64,000 nt of DNA from Flaccisagitta enflata (lineage: Eukaryota; Chaetognatha; Sagittoidea; Aphragmophora). Every line of letters starts with the position of its first letter. Position 1 is the first letter of the stretch. The stretch is taken from the NCBI GenBank assembly GCA_965153355.1, contig OZ231127.1, forward strand, positions 28,148,001-28,212,000. Direction: 5' to 3'. Of the stretch, positions 1 through 9,621 are shown one piece after another. A program made the position numbers and the translations under genes. The notes below the pieces were generated by a model. That model worked only from the letters and a program-made list of their open reading frames with translations. It was not told the origin of the DNA and ran no database searches.

Positions 1-690
1 GTCAAAATGATGGGCATAGTCAAGGGGAATATGTTTTCAGGGATAAAAACCTCTGGAGCCCCCTCCAAGGGGCCCTAAAGGGCTGTTTTTTGAGCCAAAA
101 TAGGGCCAAAAATTCCATTTAAGCAAAGAATAATGATTACCAAGCTACTAACAAAGCTTTAAATGATAAACATGGACTGGAGGAACATGTTTCTGGGTGA
201 AACAATCTCTGGGGCCCCCTCTTAGAGGCCCCAAAGGGCTATTTTTGAGCCAAAAAGGGGCAAAAAATGGATTTCCTCTGTTTAAGCACAAAATAATGAT
301 TACCTGGATACTAACAAAGCTTCAAATGATGAACATGGACTGAAGGAACCTGTTTCTGGGTGAAACTATCTCTGGGGCCCCTTCCCAGGGACCTAAAAGG
401 GCTATTTTTGAGCCAAAATAGGGCAAAAAATGGATTTCTTCCATTTAAGCACGGATTAATGCTTACCAGGCTATGAACAAAGCTTTAAATGATAAACATG
501 GACTGGAGGAACGTGTTTCTGGGTGAAACAATCTCTGGGGCCCCCTCCCAGGGCCTCTAAAGGGCTATTTTTGAGCCAAAATAGGGCAAAAAATGGATTT
601 CTTCTGATTAAGCACAGAATAATGATTACCTGGCTACTAACAAAGCTTCAAATGATGAACATGGACTGGAGGAACATGTTTCTGGGTAAA
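1..690. repeat. 163-bp satellite, about four copies, cut by the window start
   Basis: The anchor CATGGACTG(G/A)(A/G)GGAAC recurs at 171, 334, 497 and 660, so the period is exactly 163 bp. Each unit holds a run 'GGGGCCCC', 'GAGCCAAAATAGGG' and 'AATAATGATTACC'. Copies differ by scattered substitutions, so the array is not newly made. The last unit breaks off after about 690 and is followed by a hairpin-ended element. An 81-codon open frame inside the array is a by-product of the repeat. Confidence 0.9.
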
Positions 691-742
691 ACAATCATCA
701 AAGCTAGAAGCGGGAAGATTCAAAAAGGAGGTTTAATCATTC

Positions 743-993
743 TTTTAGTTGCAGACATGCAACTATGAGAGGCTTTGTCCATCCGCCTATTGGTCCATTA
801 GTCCATTGGTCCGTTGGTCCATTGGTCCATTGGTCCATTGGTCTGTCAGCCTGTCAGCACAAGTAAAATAGTGGGAATACAAGTGTTTTTGAATACTTTT
901 TGTTTATGTTTGAGGGTGTGTTGGGGGTTGAGGTATGGAAAGGGGTTGGATGCCCCCGCCCACCAATTCACAATATTGTGACCCTGTGTTACA
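743..993 (+). mobile_element. Hairpin-ended element, family B (copy 1)
   Basis: It starts TTTTAG then hairpin AGTTGCAGACATGCAACT followed by 'ATGAGAGGCTTTGTCC', a GGTCCATT-type short tandem tract, a G/T-rich core and the tail 'GCCCCCGCCCACC...ATATTGTGACCCTG'. The same head and tail occur at 23982-24203 and 8238-8382. In this copy the distal copy of the stem sequence is eroded. No coding capacity. Confidence 0.6.
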
Positions 994-1574
994 TGTTATA
1001 CTTGTATCTTCTTCTGTTGGTTGCATCTGACACTGTTTCAGTGTTAATTGACTGATGGGTCTTTTGGGGTTGTACAGTTAGTCTTTTTGTAGGTGACTAT
1101 CTGTTCATCTGTCTGTCCATCCATCTGTCTTTGTCTGTCCATCTGTCCATCCATCCCTCCATCTTGCAGTATTGTTATTTTTTTCAATTCCATGATATTT
1201 GTCAAATAGAAATTATTCTTAAAGAGATATTTTCTTTTTCATGCAAAAAACTATCATATCATTGAAAATGGTGAAAATTGCAAAAAACGCGAAAATCGCG
1301 AAAATCGCGATTTTTTTCATCAAAAAAGTAATTTGTTATTTGAATATCTCCTAAACACAGTAAAACACAACCCTGAAATTTTTTGTGGATGCTAAGTATG
1401 TTGTTGGGATTGATTGAAGACCTTCAAAACAGGTGGCAAGGGGGTGGCCAGGGGGGTTTTTCTAAGCATGTTGGTGTCTGGGTCACCCCTCGCCATAGTA
1501 TATTCTTTGTTAGCATCCCAACTTTGGGACCCTGTAGCGCGCCCAAAAATAGCTCAAATTAAAAAATAAAAGTA

Positions 1575-1808
1575 CAGTGGGAACCCGATTTAACAACCTT
1601 GAAGGGACTAGCGATTTTTGGTCGTTAAATCCGAATGTTGTTAAATCGAATTTCTAATTTTCCTCTATTCATCAAAACAGCTTTAAAACCAATTTGGGCA
1701 AGCATCAGTGTCTCATTGATTATCATAGTCAGTATTCCAGCATTAATGCAAATGGTCAACAGACAAAGAAACAGTAAAAACTGAAGACAAACAGAAAGAC
1801 AGACAGAC

Positions 1809-1841
<33 letters not shown>

Positions 1842-2379
1842 GGAAGACAGGCAAACAACCGTCAGACAAATGTAGCCTTGTAAATGCTCACAATGTCATA
1901 TAAAAGAATTAGTGTAAAATGAAATAAACAATTTGTGGGATAAAAAATATCATTCAATAAATAGCTAGTTTTGACTTAAAATTTTTCAATAAAAAGCATA
2001 CTTACTGATGATAATTCATTCTTTATGTTCATAGTTTTTTTTTATTCCACAGCTGTTATCTTGATCATTTTTGTATTTAAAGTCTTAGTTTATGTTAAAA
2101 TATTTTTCATCAATTTTATGATATACCAAAGCTTTAATGAAAATTTTAAGTAAAAAAAATTACATAATAAAACAAAATGTCAATATCACTAAATCAGGGA
2201 AAAAAATCCTAGGGACCTGAAAATAGCGACTTTAAATCAGGTTTGGCTGTTAAATCAGGTGTTGTTAAATCACGTAAAATTTACATTACAAAAGCTTATA
2301 AAAATTTTGGACCAAAGAAACCGGGATGTTAAATCCGAAATGTCATTAAATCAGGTGACGAAAAGGCGGTAGTCCACTG
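1575..2379. mobile_element. pogo/Tigger-like MITE with TA target-site duplication
   Basis: The element is flanked by TA at 1573-1574 and 2380-2381. The left end begins CAGTGGGAACCCGATTTAAC. The right end, read inverted, begins CAGTGGACTACCGCC and soon gives 'CACCTGATTTAATGA'. CAGT termini next to 'GAACCCGATTTAAC' are typical of pogo/Tigger members of the Tc1/mariner superfamily (known family pattern). The 805-bp interior carries degenerate 'GTTAAATC' motifs in both orientations and a (GACA)n tract, but no transposase frame. Non-autonomous. Confidence 0.7.
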
Positions 2380-2647
2380 TACCTACATATCACCCAAGTC
2401 ATGTATTTTCTGCAAAAAAAATTCCAGACAGATTTGAGAAACTGAAGTTTTTGACCCCTGACCCCTGACCGCCCTCAAAATGAGCGATTTACATAGGGGG
2501 GGGGGTAGTTCCCGATGTCCGATATGGCCAAAATTTTGGCTGAGAGGTTTTTCGGGCCAAACTAGTTGATTGACAAAAAAAAATGACCAAAATCTCATTT
2601 TTCAAAAAATTGGCCTTTAATTTTTAACTTGGATGGGGGCTGCTTTT

Positions 2648-2681
<34 letters not shown>

Positions 2682-2696
2682 TAGTATTTTACTGGA

Positions 2697-2829
2697 ATAA
2701 CTAACGCAACTTTATAACCCGCTTTGTCCGTCGGTCCGTCCGTTGGACTGTTGGCTTGTTTAGCCTTTTTTTATTACTGCCCCTGCCCACCCGCACACAT
2801 CTTGGGTAGCCGTGTAGCTGGCCTTGTTT
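2697..2829 (+). mobile_element. Hairpin-ended element, family A, worn copy
   Basis: 'TATAACCCGCTTTGTCCGTCGG', a short (GTCC)n tract, 'CTGCCCCTGCCCACCCGCACAC' and the tail 'GGGTAGCCGTGTAGCTGGCCTTGTTTT' match the better copies at 7914-8107 and 61957-62165. The head hairpin has decayed to 'AACGCAACTTTATAACC'. Direct sequence match, no coding content. Confidence 0.55.
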
Positions 2830-2872
2830 TGCTTATATCCGCAACTTGCTACAAGTAGAGAAGGAGAGGAAA

Positions 2873-3060
2873 AACAAGAAGAAGAAGAAGAAGAAGAAGA
2901 AGAAGAAGAAGAAGAAGAAGAAGAAGAAGAAGATGAAGAAAAAGAAAAAAAGTAGATGAAGAATAAGAAGAAGAAGACAAAGAAGAAGAAGAAGAAGAAG
3001 AAGAAGAAGAAGAAGAAGAAGAAGAAGAAGAAGAAGAAGAAGAAGAAGAAGAAGAAGAAG
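2873..3060. repeat. (GAA)n microsatellite
   Basis: Nearly pure GAA/AGA trinucleotides with a short interruption around 2935-2975. Read on the minus strand it gives poly-Ser or poly-Leu frames, which are artefacts. Confidence 0.95.
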
Positions 3061-3160
3061 GGCCGTGGTTAGGTTCCGTAGCCATTTTACTGCGATAATG
3101 GGATTTAATGAGGGGAATTTACGATGAGTTGCCAAACCGTCAGAGCTGGAAATCGAGGGA

Positions 3161-3617
3161 GAGCTTAGATTTAAGAACATAAGACGTATGAGGGAGCTAT
3201 GTAGGAGTCAAGCGGCTTGAGATAGCTTACAGTTAAGGACTTATGAGGGAGCTAGTAGGAGTAATGTAGGAGCTTAGATTTAAGAACATAAGACGTATGA
3301 GGGAGCTATGTAGGAGTCAAGTGGCTTTAGGGAGCTTACAGTTAAGGACTTATGAGGGAGCTAGTAGGAGTACCAATGTAGGAGCTTAGAGTTAGGAACA
3401 TAAGACATTTGAGGGAGCTGTGCAGGAGTGAAGAGGCTTGAGGGACCTAGTTGGAGTAATGAAGGAGCTTAGAGTTAGGAACATAAGACATAAGAGGGAG
3501 CTATGAAGGAGTCGAGACGCTTGAGGGAGCTTACAGTTGAAGACTTTTGAGACATTTGAGGAAGACGTATAGGAGTCGAGAGGCTAGAGGGAGCTAGTAT
3601 GAGTAAGCTTAGAGTCC
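3161..3617. repeat. ~110-bp imperfect tandem repeat, about four copies
   Basis: 'GAGCTTAGA(T/G)TTA(A/G)GAACATAAGAC' recurs at 3161, 3270, 3382 and 3465. Inside each unit 'GAGGGAGCTA(G)TAGGAGT' is itself repeated, so a shorter ancestral unit is likely. The array abuts the palindromic element that starts near 3619. Confidence 0.85.
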
Positions 3618-3618
3618 T

Positions 3619-4229
3619 TCCATTCTTTTTGGGCAGCGGCCCAGAAGGGGACGATGTGCTGTAGAACACAGGGGGACTTTCGTTCGTCCGTCCGTTTGTT
3701 CGTCCATCCCCCCCAGCCTTGAGACTCATATCCCAGCCTCAAGGCCAGCCTCAAGGCTCAAATCCCAGTCTTGAGTATCAAATTTCAGCCTCGAGGCTCA
3801 AATCCCAGCCTTGAGGCTCCAGTTCCAGCCATAAGGGTCAACTCCCAGCCTCCAGGCTTAAATCCCAGCATCCAGGCTCAAAACCCAGCATCCAGGCTCA
3901 AATTCCAGCATCCAGGCTCAAATCCAAACCTCAAGGGTCAAATCCCACCCTGGAGACCTAAATCCCAGCCTGGAGGCTCAAATCCCAGCCTCGCAGCTCA
4001 AACTTGAGCCTTAAGTCCAAGTTTCAGCCTTGAGGCTCAAATCCCAGCCTCAAGGCTTAAATATCAACCTAAGGCTCAAATCCCAGCCTCACTAACTCAA
4101 TTGAGCAGAAGTCCCCCTGTGTTCTACAGGACATTGTCTCCTTCGGGGCCGCTGCCCTGCTAACCATCACCTATAGTCACCAACAAACAAAGCAGGGCAA
4201 CGGGTATCGCTGACCACATATTGCCCTTG
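3619..4229. mobile_element. Palindromic 'GGGCAGCGGCCC' element (copy C1) with 20-bp array
   Basis: Left arm: 'CATTCTTTTTGGGCAGCGGCCC', then 'GCTGTAGAACACAGGGG'. Right arm, inverted: 'CCCCTGTGTTCTACAGGACAT' then 'GGGGCCGCTGCCC', followed by 'GGGTATCGCTGACCACAT'. Between the arms (3715-4095) lies a degenerate ~20-bp array of the type 'GGCTCAAATCCCAGCCTCGA', whose unit has its own AGCCT/AGGCT symmetry. Related copies at 17724, 20688, 34728 and 35229 keep the arms but carry different arrays. No coding capacity. Superfamily unknown. Confidence 0.7.
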
Positions 4230-4245
4230 GGCGACTGGTTTCTCT

Positions 4246-4324
4246 TTTTTAGTCGCGATGCTTTGTTCGTTCGTTGATTTGTCCGTCAGTCCGTCAGTCT
4301 GTAATGATCAAGTCGGAAAGTGCA
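4246..4324 (+). mobile_element. Head fragment of a family A hairpin-ended element
   Basis: 'TTTTTTAGTCGCGATGCTTTGTTCG' followed by a GTCCGTCAGTCC tract matches the head of family A with a damaged hairpin. The element is lost into the (TTTC)n tract that follows. Confidence 0.4.
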
Positions 4325-4424
4325 AAAATGCGTTGAGATGCTGGTGAATGCTAAGGGGGCTAGTTTCCCTTGCCTCACCCCTCGGCGACGATATTATAAC
4401 CTCATGTTACTTGTTTTTCTCATT

Positions 4425-4699
4425 CTTTCTTTCTTTTTTCATTCTTTTTTTTCCTTTCTTATTCTTCTTCTTTCTTCTTTCTTTCTTTTTATTCTTTCTT
4501 TCTTTTCTTTTTTCTTTCCTTTTCTTTTATTCTTTCTTTCTTTCTTTTTTTCTTTTCTTTTTCTTTCTTTTATTCTTTTTCTTTCTTTCTTTCTTCCTTT
4601 TCTTTTATTCTTTTTTTCTTTCTTTCTTTCTTTCTTTCTTCTTTTCTTTCTTTATTTCTTCTTTTCTTTCTTTCTTCTTCTTTCTTTCTTTCTTTTCTG

Positions 4700-4731
<32 letters not shown>

Positions 4732-4735
4732 TCAA
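4425..4735. repeat. (TTTC)n-rich pyrimidine tract
   Basis: About 310 bp of T and C dominated by TTTC/TTTTC units. The 100-190-codon frames through it (poly Phe/Leu/Ser) are not genes. Confidence 0.95.
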
Positions 4736-4887
4736 TTGGATTTTTCCTTTACAACGTTTATTTTTTTGTTTCTTTCCTTTTGACCTCGAAGTTTCGTTGA
4801 CCCTTTTCCTCCTTTCCTCCCCCCCCCCCAAGTTTTGGTTGGTCCATCCCCCAGGAAAAGGGTCTTTTGAGCGTTTAACTTTCGCTG

Positions 4888-5038
4888 ACTTGGCATAAAA
4901 GAACCAACCGAGCTGTTGCGCAGGAGCAGTAACTCCCAAATCGCCCTTAAGCGCCAAAAAAGCTAAGTGGGACCGACCGACCGACCGACCGACAGACGGA
5001 CAGAGCGGGTTGTAGAGTCGCGTGCACGCGACTAAAAA
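4888..5038 (-). mobile_element. Hairpin-ended element, family A, minus orientation
   Basis: A perfect hairpin AGTCGCGTGCACGCGACT lies at 5016-5033, next to an AAAAA tract. Inward of it is the family signature 'AGCGGGTTGTAGAG' preceded by (CCGA)n. The distal end is worn ('TGTTGCGCAGGAGCAGTAACT'). No coding content. Confidence 0.65.
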
Positions 5039-5534
5039 GCGACGAGCTACCGGTACGAATACCGGTAAAACAGAAGTAAAGTCCGTAACATTTCAAAACC
5101 GTTCGGTGCCGATGACATCACATTCGTAAACGTGGCATGAGTAATCACATCTGAGAACGACTCGGTTTTTCATCATATTCTTTTTTTTAAGAACTTTATC
5201 CAAACAGAAAAGACAGGAAAAGTATCTTAACATGCCCGACCGGGAAACGATGCTTCCGGACTGTGACACGACCAAATATGTGACTCACATGATCACATGG
5301 ATCTGCATCTGCATCTCGGTATTGCCAAAAATAGCTGAGAAACGCGGAATGTTTTCATCTCATGGCCATGGGCATTCTCATATCAATCTTTACATCAAAA
5401 GAGTTTGATGAAGTGAATTCTTTTTTGTCCAAGTAAACCTCGGTAGATTCACTCATTAGGCACAAATTGGGGGGCAACCACGTAGTTACGACAGTGCCTG
5501 TCAGAAATCTTTTTGTTTGTTCTAAATGCACGTT

Positions 5535-5550
5535 GTTACGACGTCGTAAC
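5535..5550. other. 16-bp perfect palindrome GTTACGACGTCGTAAC
   Basis: Perfect dyad centred on ACGT. A near-identical dyad, GTTGCGACGTCGCAAC, lies at 7805-7820. Flanks ('CACGTAGTTACGACA' at 5479, 'TACGTGCAC' at 5551) repeat parts of it. Function unknown. It could be a remnant of a short inverted repeat or a protein site. Confidence 0.6.
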
Positions 5551-5830
5551 TACGTGCACTATCCCTCAATGTCTCTGTCTAAACTGTGTGAACTCATGCA
5601 CTTTTATACTATGCTTAAGTCAAGGTGCACACGAAGAAGCAATTTTCACGGTCAAACCATAGTCTAGAAAAAAAAATAAAATGATGAATTCACAATTGTT
5701 TTTAAAGAAATCATATTTTTAGTATAAACTATTTATTTATTTGCATTGAAAATCATTTGTGTGTTTTAAATCAGTTGGAAAAATTGAAAGAAAAATAAGA
5801 AAGTTAGCCTCCATTCCTTGACTTGCCTTA

Positions 5831-5969
5831 CGTGAAATTCTTAATCTGTCTCTGAATGCATAAATTTGCATTTCGAAAAACATGGCCCTGTTCTAAAGAC
5901 ATCTAAGAAAAGGGCCATGTTCTTAGAAATGCAAAATTTTGCATTCAGAGAGAGATTAAGAATTTCACG
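5831..5969. mobile_element. 139-bp hairpin MITE
   Basis: Arms of about 60 bp run from CGTGAAATTCTTAATCT inwards through 'GAATGCA...TTTGCATTTC' to 'ACATGGCCCT', and back in inverted order from 'AGGGCCATGT' to 'AGATTAAGAATTTCACG'. The loop is about 20 bp. No clear TSD was seen, so the superfamily is not assigned. Confidence 0.6.
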
Positions 5970-6015
5970 CGGAATGATTTTCCAAATTTGCTTTTCCTGT
6001 GCATTGCCACTTAAA

Positions 6016-6018
<3 letters not shown>

Positions 6019-6093
<75 letters not shown>
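6019..6093. repeat. (CT)n microsatellite
   Basis: Uninterrupted CT repeat of about 75 bp, followed by a degenerate (TGTC)n tract to 6180. Confidence 0.98.
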
Positions 6094-6096
<3 letters not shown>

Positions 6097-6180
6097 CAGT
6101 GGCTGTCTTTCTGTCAGTCTGTCTGTCTCTGTGTGTCTCTCTGTCCACCCCATCTGTCTGTCTGTCTGTATGTCTCACTG

Positions 6181-7163
6181 TCTCTCCGTGACCATCTCCA
6201 TGGCTGTCCATTCATTGTTGTGATCATCCCATTGTTCTACCCCCCCCCCCCAATTACCTAACATCAGTAAGACATAGATATGTATGAGCAATGAGCAAAT
6301 TGTTAAAGATTTTTCTGATTCTCGTTGTCGATCATTCCTGTTGTAGTTAAAATTAGTGCCCTCATTTGAACCATTTTTGTTGTTGAATTTCATAGGAAAA
6401 TGAAGTATTTCATTCATTATTTATTCCCTGATTGCCCCATCTCAAGTCTTTTCCCCATTTTTTAGCAAATAACATGCCGTTAAACTTCATTATATGCTAT
6501 TTAACTGTAGTTTCACAGTTTGAATTCTGCATAGGTCCAATCTAGAGAATAAGCATTTTAGATTCAGAGATTTGGGTTTGAATGATGTTGATATTGATTT
6601 GTTGTTCACTGATAAAGATTGTACCCAGTCGTATTTCAATGTTTTAGAGGTGAGAGAGAAAAAGAGACATAGAGATAAATAGATACAGTAGATGTTGTCT
6701 AGACTTGGAAACATGGGGGAGCTCATAACCTGAGTATCAATACAGTAAGGGGACTGATATTTTGCTGGTGCTCGATGTATATACTGTAAGGAGTTGAGGA
6801 TGGGGTATGGCATCCCCCTACGGCTTACCTTTAAAAAAAACTTATAGTATAAAATGTAAGGATCAATCACTTTTAATGCAGAATTACAGCTTCATCTTTT
6901 GGCTTTAATTGCGAAACCTGGAACCTTTAACGAAATAAACTGATCAAGATGGATTTGAAGTCAAATGCGTAAACCACTAGACGAATCCTGGCAGCTTTTT
7001 AATGGAGCAAAATTGATTTAGTATATTCAAAAGAATTTTCTATCCACAGAGCTGCCATACCCTATCATCAACCCTGTAGAACATAAGCATTATACACACA
7101 CAGTTTCATTTCATTAGTACAAATAGTATTTAGGATATGAGGGCCCCTTATGTCCAAGTCCAG
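6181..7163. other. Single-copy-like AT-rich stretch, no gene recognised
   Basis: Ordinary AT-rich sequence with a short poly-C run near 6240 and scattered short frames. The longest (126 codons on the minus strand, 6490-6870) shows no domain or composition that suggests a protein. Confidence 0.5.
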
Positions 7164-7171
7164 ACGACATC

Positions 7172-7618
7172 GGTACTGTTTTCGAATTCGGTGATGTCTT
7201 TTGTTTAACTGACTTTCTAAGCGGTTTTTAGTCGCATGCTACGCGACTCTACACCCCGCTATGTCGGTCCGTTGGTCGGTTGGTCGGTTGGTCCCCTTTT
7301 TACTCTTTCGGCGTTTTTGAGTTTTTTGAGTATGCAGCTCCTGCCCAGATGCCCTAGTGACTTCCAGCACTGCTCCTGCCCACCCGCACGCAACTAGGGT
7401 AGCCGTGTATCCGGCCTTGTTTATTTAGGGTTAGGGGTAGGGTTAGGGTTGAGGTTGGGGGTGGTTTTAGGGTTAGGGTTAGGGTCAGAGCTAGCGTTAG
7501 GGCTAGGTGAGAGCTGGGTTAAATACATTTCAACCCGTATCTACTCGAATTAAAGCATCGCCCAAACGGGAAAATCCTAAAAAAACAAAAGATCAGTATC
7601 GTCTTCGAAATTTTTTCC
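7172..7618. mobile_element. MITE with 8-bp TSD ACGACATC (copy 1, interrupted)
   Basis: Perfect 8-bp duplications ACGACATC lie at 7164-7171 and 7619-7626. The ends are imperfect inverted repeats: left 'GGTACTGTTTTCGAATTCGG', right inverted 'GGAAAAAATTTCGAAGACG', both leading to 'TCTTTTGTTTT'. The interior has TTAGGG-like hexamers. A second copy at 40369-40623 is intact. This copy is longer by about 192 bp because a hairpin-ended element sits at 7225-7422. An 8-bp TSD fits hAT-type or other 8-bp-TSD superfamilies. Non-autonomous. Confidence 0.88.
7225..7422 (+). mobile_element. Hairpin-ended element, family A, nested, with known empty site
   Basis: It runs from TTTTTAGTCGCATGCTACGC to 'GTATCCGGCCTTGTTT'. 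Inside are a (GGTC)n tract and two 'GCTCCTGCCCA' motifs. The host MITE copy at 40369-40623 reads 'TAAGCGGGTTTTTATTTAGG' across the same point. The element therefore inserted within a T-run, and no duplication beyond a few T's is seen. This fits T|T insertion of Helentrons, and the T-run hides the exact edges. Confidence 0.85.
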
Positions 7619-7804
7619 ACGACATCTACTGTAGATAGATATAGAAATAGTCTGAGAAACAGAGCGAGACAGTATATTGCACTGCGAGTGGTTGAAACTT
7701 CATTTAAATGATCAAATTGAGTATATTGTAGTTTTCACTCATTTAATTTTCATTCACATGATGACGACAGTCAAATAAGAAGCTGTTGTTCAATTTTTCA
7801 TGTA

Positions 7805-7820
7805 GTTGCGACGTCGCAAC
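7805..7820. other. 16-bp perfect palindrome GTTGCGACGTCGCAAC
   Basis: Sister of the dyad at 5535-5550, with one stem pair changed from A-T to G-C on both sides. Flank 'ATGTA' / 'TTCGTTCAT'. Function unknown. Confidence 0.6.
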
Positions 7821-7913
7821 TTCGTTCATTTTTTATGAATACAGATTCGACTGTCGCAACTTCATTAATACTTCCAAATTGGGCATGGTGCATGGTGTTT
7901 CTACTTACTTTTT

Positions 7914-8107
7914 TGGTCGCGTGCTACGCGACTCTACACCCCGCTTTGTCGGTCCGTCCGTCCGTCCGTCCGTCTGGCACACTTTACTTTTTTTTTGTTT
8001 TTTGCGGTCTTTTGCCTCACTGCTCCTGCCCAAGTGATCAAGTGACCTCAAATACGGCCCCTGCCCACCTGCACGCGACTGGGGTAGCCGTGTATCCGGC
8101 CTTGTTT
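7914..8107 (+). mobile_element. Hairpin-ended element, family A
   Basis: Head 'GGTCGCGTGCTACGCGACTC' then 'TACACCCCGCTTTGTCGG', a (TCCG)n tract, 'CACTTTACTTTTT', two 'CCTGCCCA' motifs, the distal stem copy GCACGCGACT near 8074 and the tail 'GGGTAGCCGTGTATCCGGCC' then TTGTTTTTT. About 194 bp. Very close to the copy at 61957-62165. Confidence 0.8.
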
Positions 8108-8237
8108 TTTCTAACCCCTATTCCCAACCTTTTCGTGATTCATTAGAGCCATCACTTGTCATTGCCCTTCTTCTTCTAGTGAGCGTACAATGTTATCTGC
8201 TCGGGAAGAAACGCACTTTGCTTTTTATACATTAGTT

Positions 8238-8382
8238 CGTTTTTTTTTAGTTGCGGACACGAATCAAAAAAGTGCGAAAACGAGCGTTTTGATGTTTTTT
8301 TTTTTTCTTGTATGTGGGGCTTGGAATGTGGATGGGGATTGGATGCCCCTGCCCACCCGTCCGCAACGATATTGTAACCCCG
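8238..8382 (+). mobile_element. Hairpin-ended element, family B, shortened
   Basis: Head 'TTTTTAGTTGCGGACACGAA' with the second hairpin arm damaged, then a G/T-rich core and the tail 'GCCCACCCGTCCGCAACGAT' then 'ATTGTAACCCCGC'. The distal motif GTCCGCAAC is the inverse of the head GTTGCGGAC. The (GTCC)n tract is missing, so this copy has an internal deletion. Confidence 0.65.
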
Positions 8383-8574
8383 CGACAACTGGTTTTAGAG
8401 AATTTTGGTTTTATTTCAATGCATCATGTATCATTCATGTTTCTTTCATATTTCACCTGTCTGACTATCACTTAACTCAGTCCTATACTGTTGGTCATCC
8501 TATCATTTAGTATGCGACTTTGCGGCAGTCTACCTATCTGTTCCTCTGTCTGTCTCTGTGTCACGTGTTTCTGT

Positions 8575-8579
<5 letters not shown>

Positions 8580-8657
<78 letters not shown>
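8580..8657. repeat. (CT)n microsatellite
   Basis: Pure CT repeat of about 78 bp. Confidence 0.98.
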
Positions 8658-8662
<5 letters not shown>

Positions 8663-8878
8663 TAATCATGCTCTCATCCGGCCGTGGGCGACCTGATGGT
8701 CGTAACGCCGTATTTTACTCGGGAGCGAGTTTGAAAGGAGATGAATTAAGTCCCGGACGCTGAACAAAATTAAAAGCGTCGTTTTTAAAAACCCACGCGC
8801 GGAGTTAAAGCACAAAGTGAAAAACTCGGAAAAACTCGTGTGCACGCTGAGTGGGAATTCAATATAATTGTAGGAATT

Positions 8879-9094
8879 GTTAGTCGCGTGCACGCGACTC
8901 TACACCCCGCTTTGTCCGTCCGTTCGTTGGTCGGTCGGTCGGTTGGTTGGTCACATTTTACTTTTTTATCAATTTTATTTCTATAAGTCATTTTAGGTCA
9001 TTTTAGAGTATACTAAGTCATTTTAAGCCATTCTAAGTCATTCCAAGTCAATCTGTAAGTCTCGCACGCGACTTATAGGTGTTGGCCTTGTTTT
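8879..9094 (+). mobile_element. Hairpin-ended element, family A with short 11-bp array
   Basis: A perfect hairpin AGTCGCGTGCACGCGACT lies at 8882-8899, then 'TACACCCCGCTTTGTCCGTC', a (GGTC)n tract, 'CACATTTTACTTTTTTATC', six or seven degenerate 'TAAGTCATTTT' units, and the tail 'CTCGCACGCGACTTATAGGT' then GTTGGCCTTGTTTT. The distal GCACGCGACT is the inverse of the hairpin's first 10 nt. This is the short sister of the 1.6-kb copy at 42325. Confidence 0.85.
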
Positions 9095-9619
9095 ATGTAA
9101 CGTAACTTTTGTTTGCATTGTTTGTTGAAAAAAAATTTGTGTTTATTTTCGTATCTATCTCCATGCTCTACTCTATGATAGATATCAGTAAATTTCAATC
9201 GAGGCTAGGAACGCTTGCTGTTGGATGCCACTAAGTAGTACGTTGTATTGAGATGATCTGTTTCACGCGTGAAATGGACAGACGCACTGAGGATAACTTA
9301 TGGAAATATTTAAAGCAAGAACCAAAAACATAATAGTCAGCAGCGTGAACGTAACCTTTGAAATCACGCGGTCCTGGCGCACTCAATCGGGCGCATATTT
9401 CTTTTGGCGATGAACTCTGTCGCCTACGCTCCAGTCCCCGGACGCGCATCAGTGCACGCATGCGCACTCGCGCATATTGCTGTGCTATGGCCTATGGGTT
9501 ATGGGCCAAGCCTTTTTCCAAGGTGCTACTTAGTAAGCAGTGTGTTAGCATTGTGTTCGTGCGTAAAATCTTCAATTGTGTGAAAAATTAGAATACCTTG
9601 TGGACTGTGGAGTACTACA
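9095..9619. other. No gene recognised
   Basis: Mixed-composition sequence with short overlapping frames on both strands (about 77 codons, 9231-9591) that share one GC-richer patch. Nothing marks a gene, a tRNA or a transposon end. Confidence 0.4.
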
Positions 9620-9621
9620 TA

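Noticed and set aside
7427-7495. TTAGGG-like block as a chromosome end or fusion point
   Set aside because: Degenerate, short and contained in a MITE that occurs again at 40369 with its own TSD.
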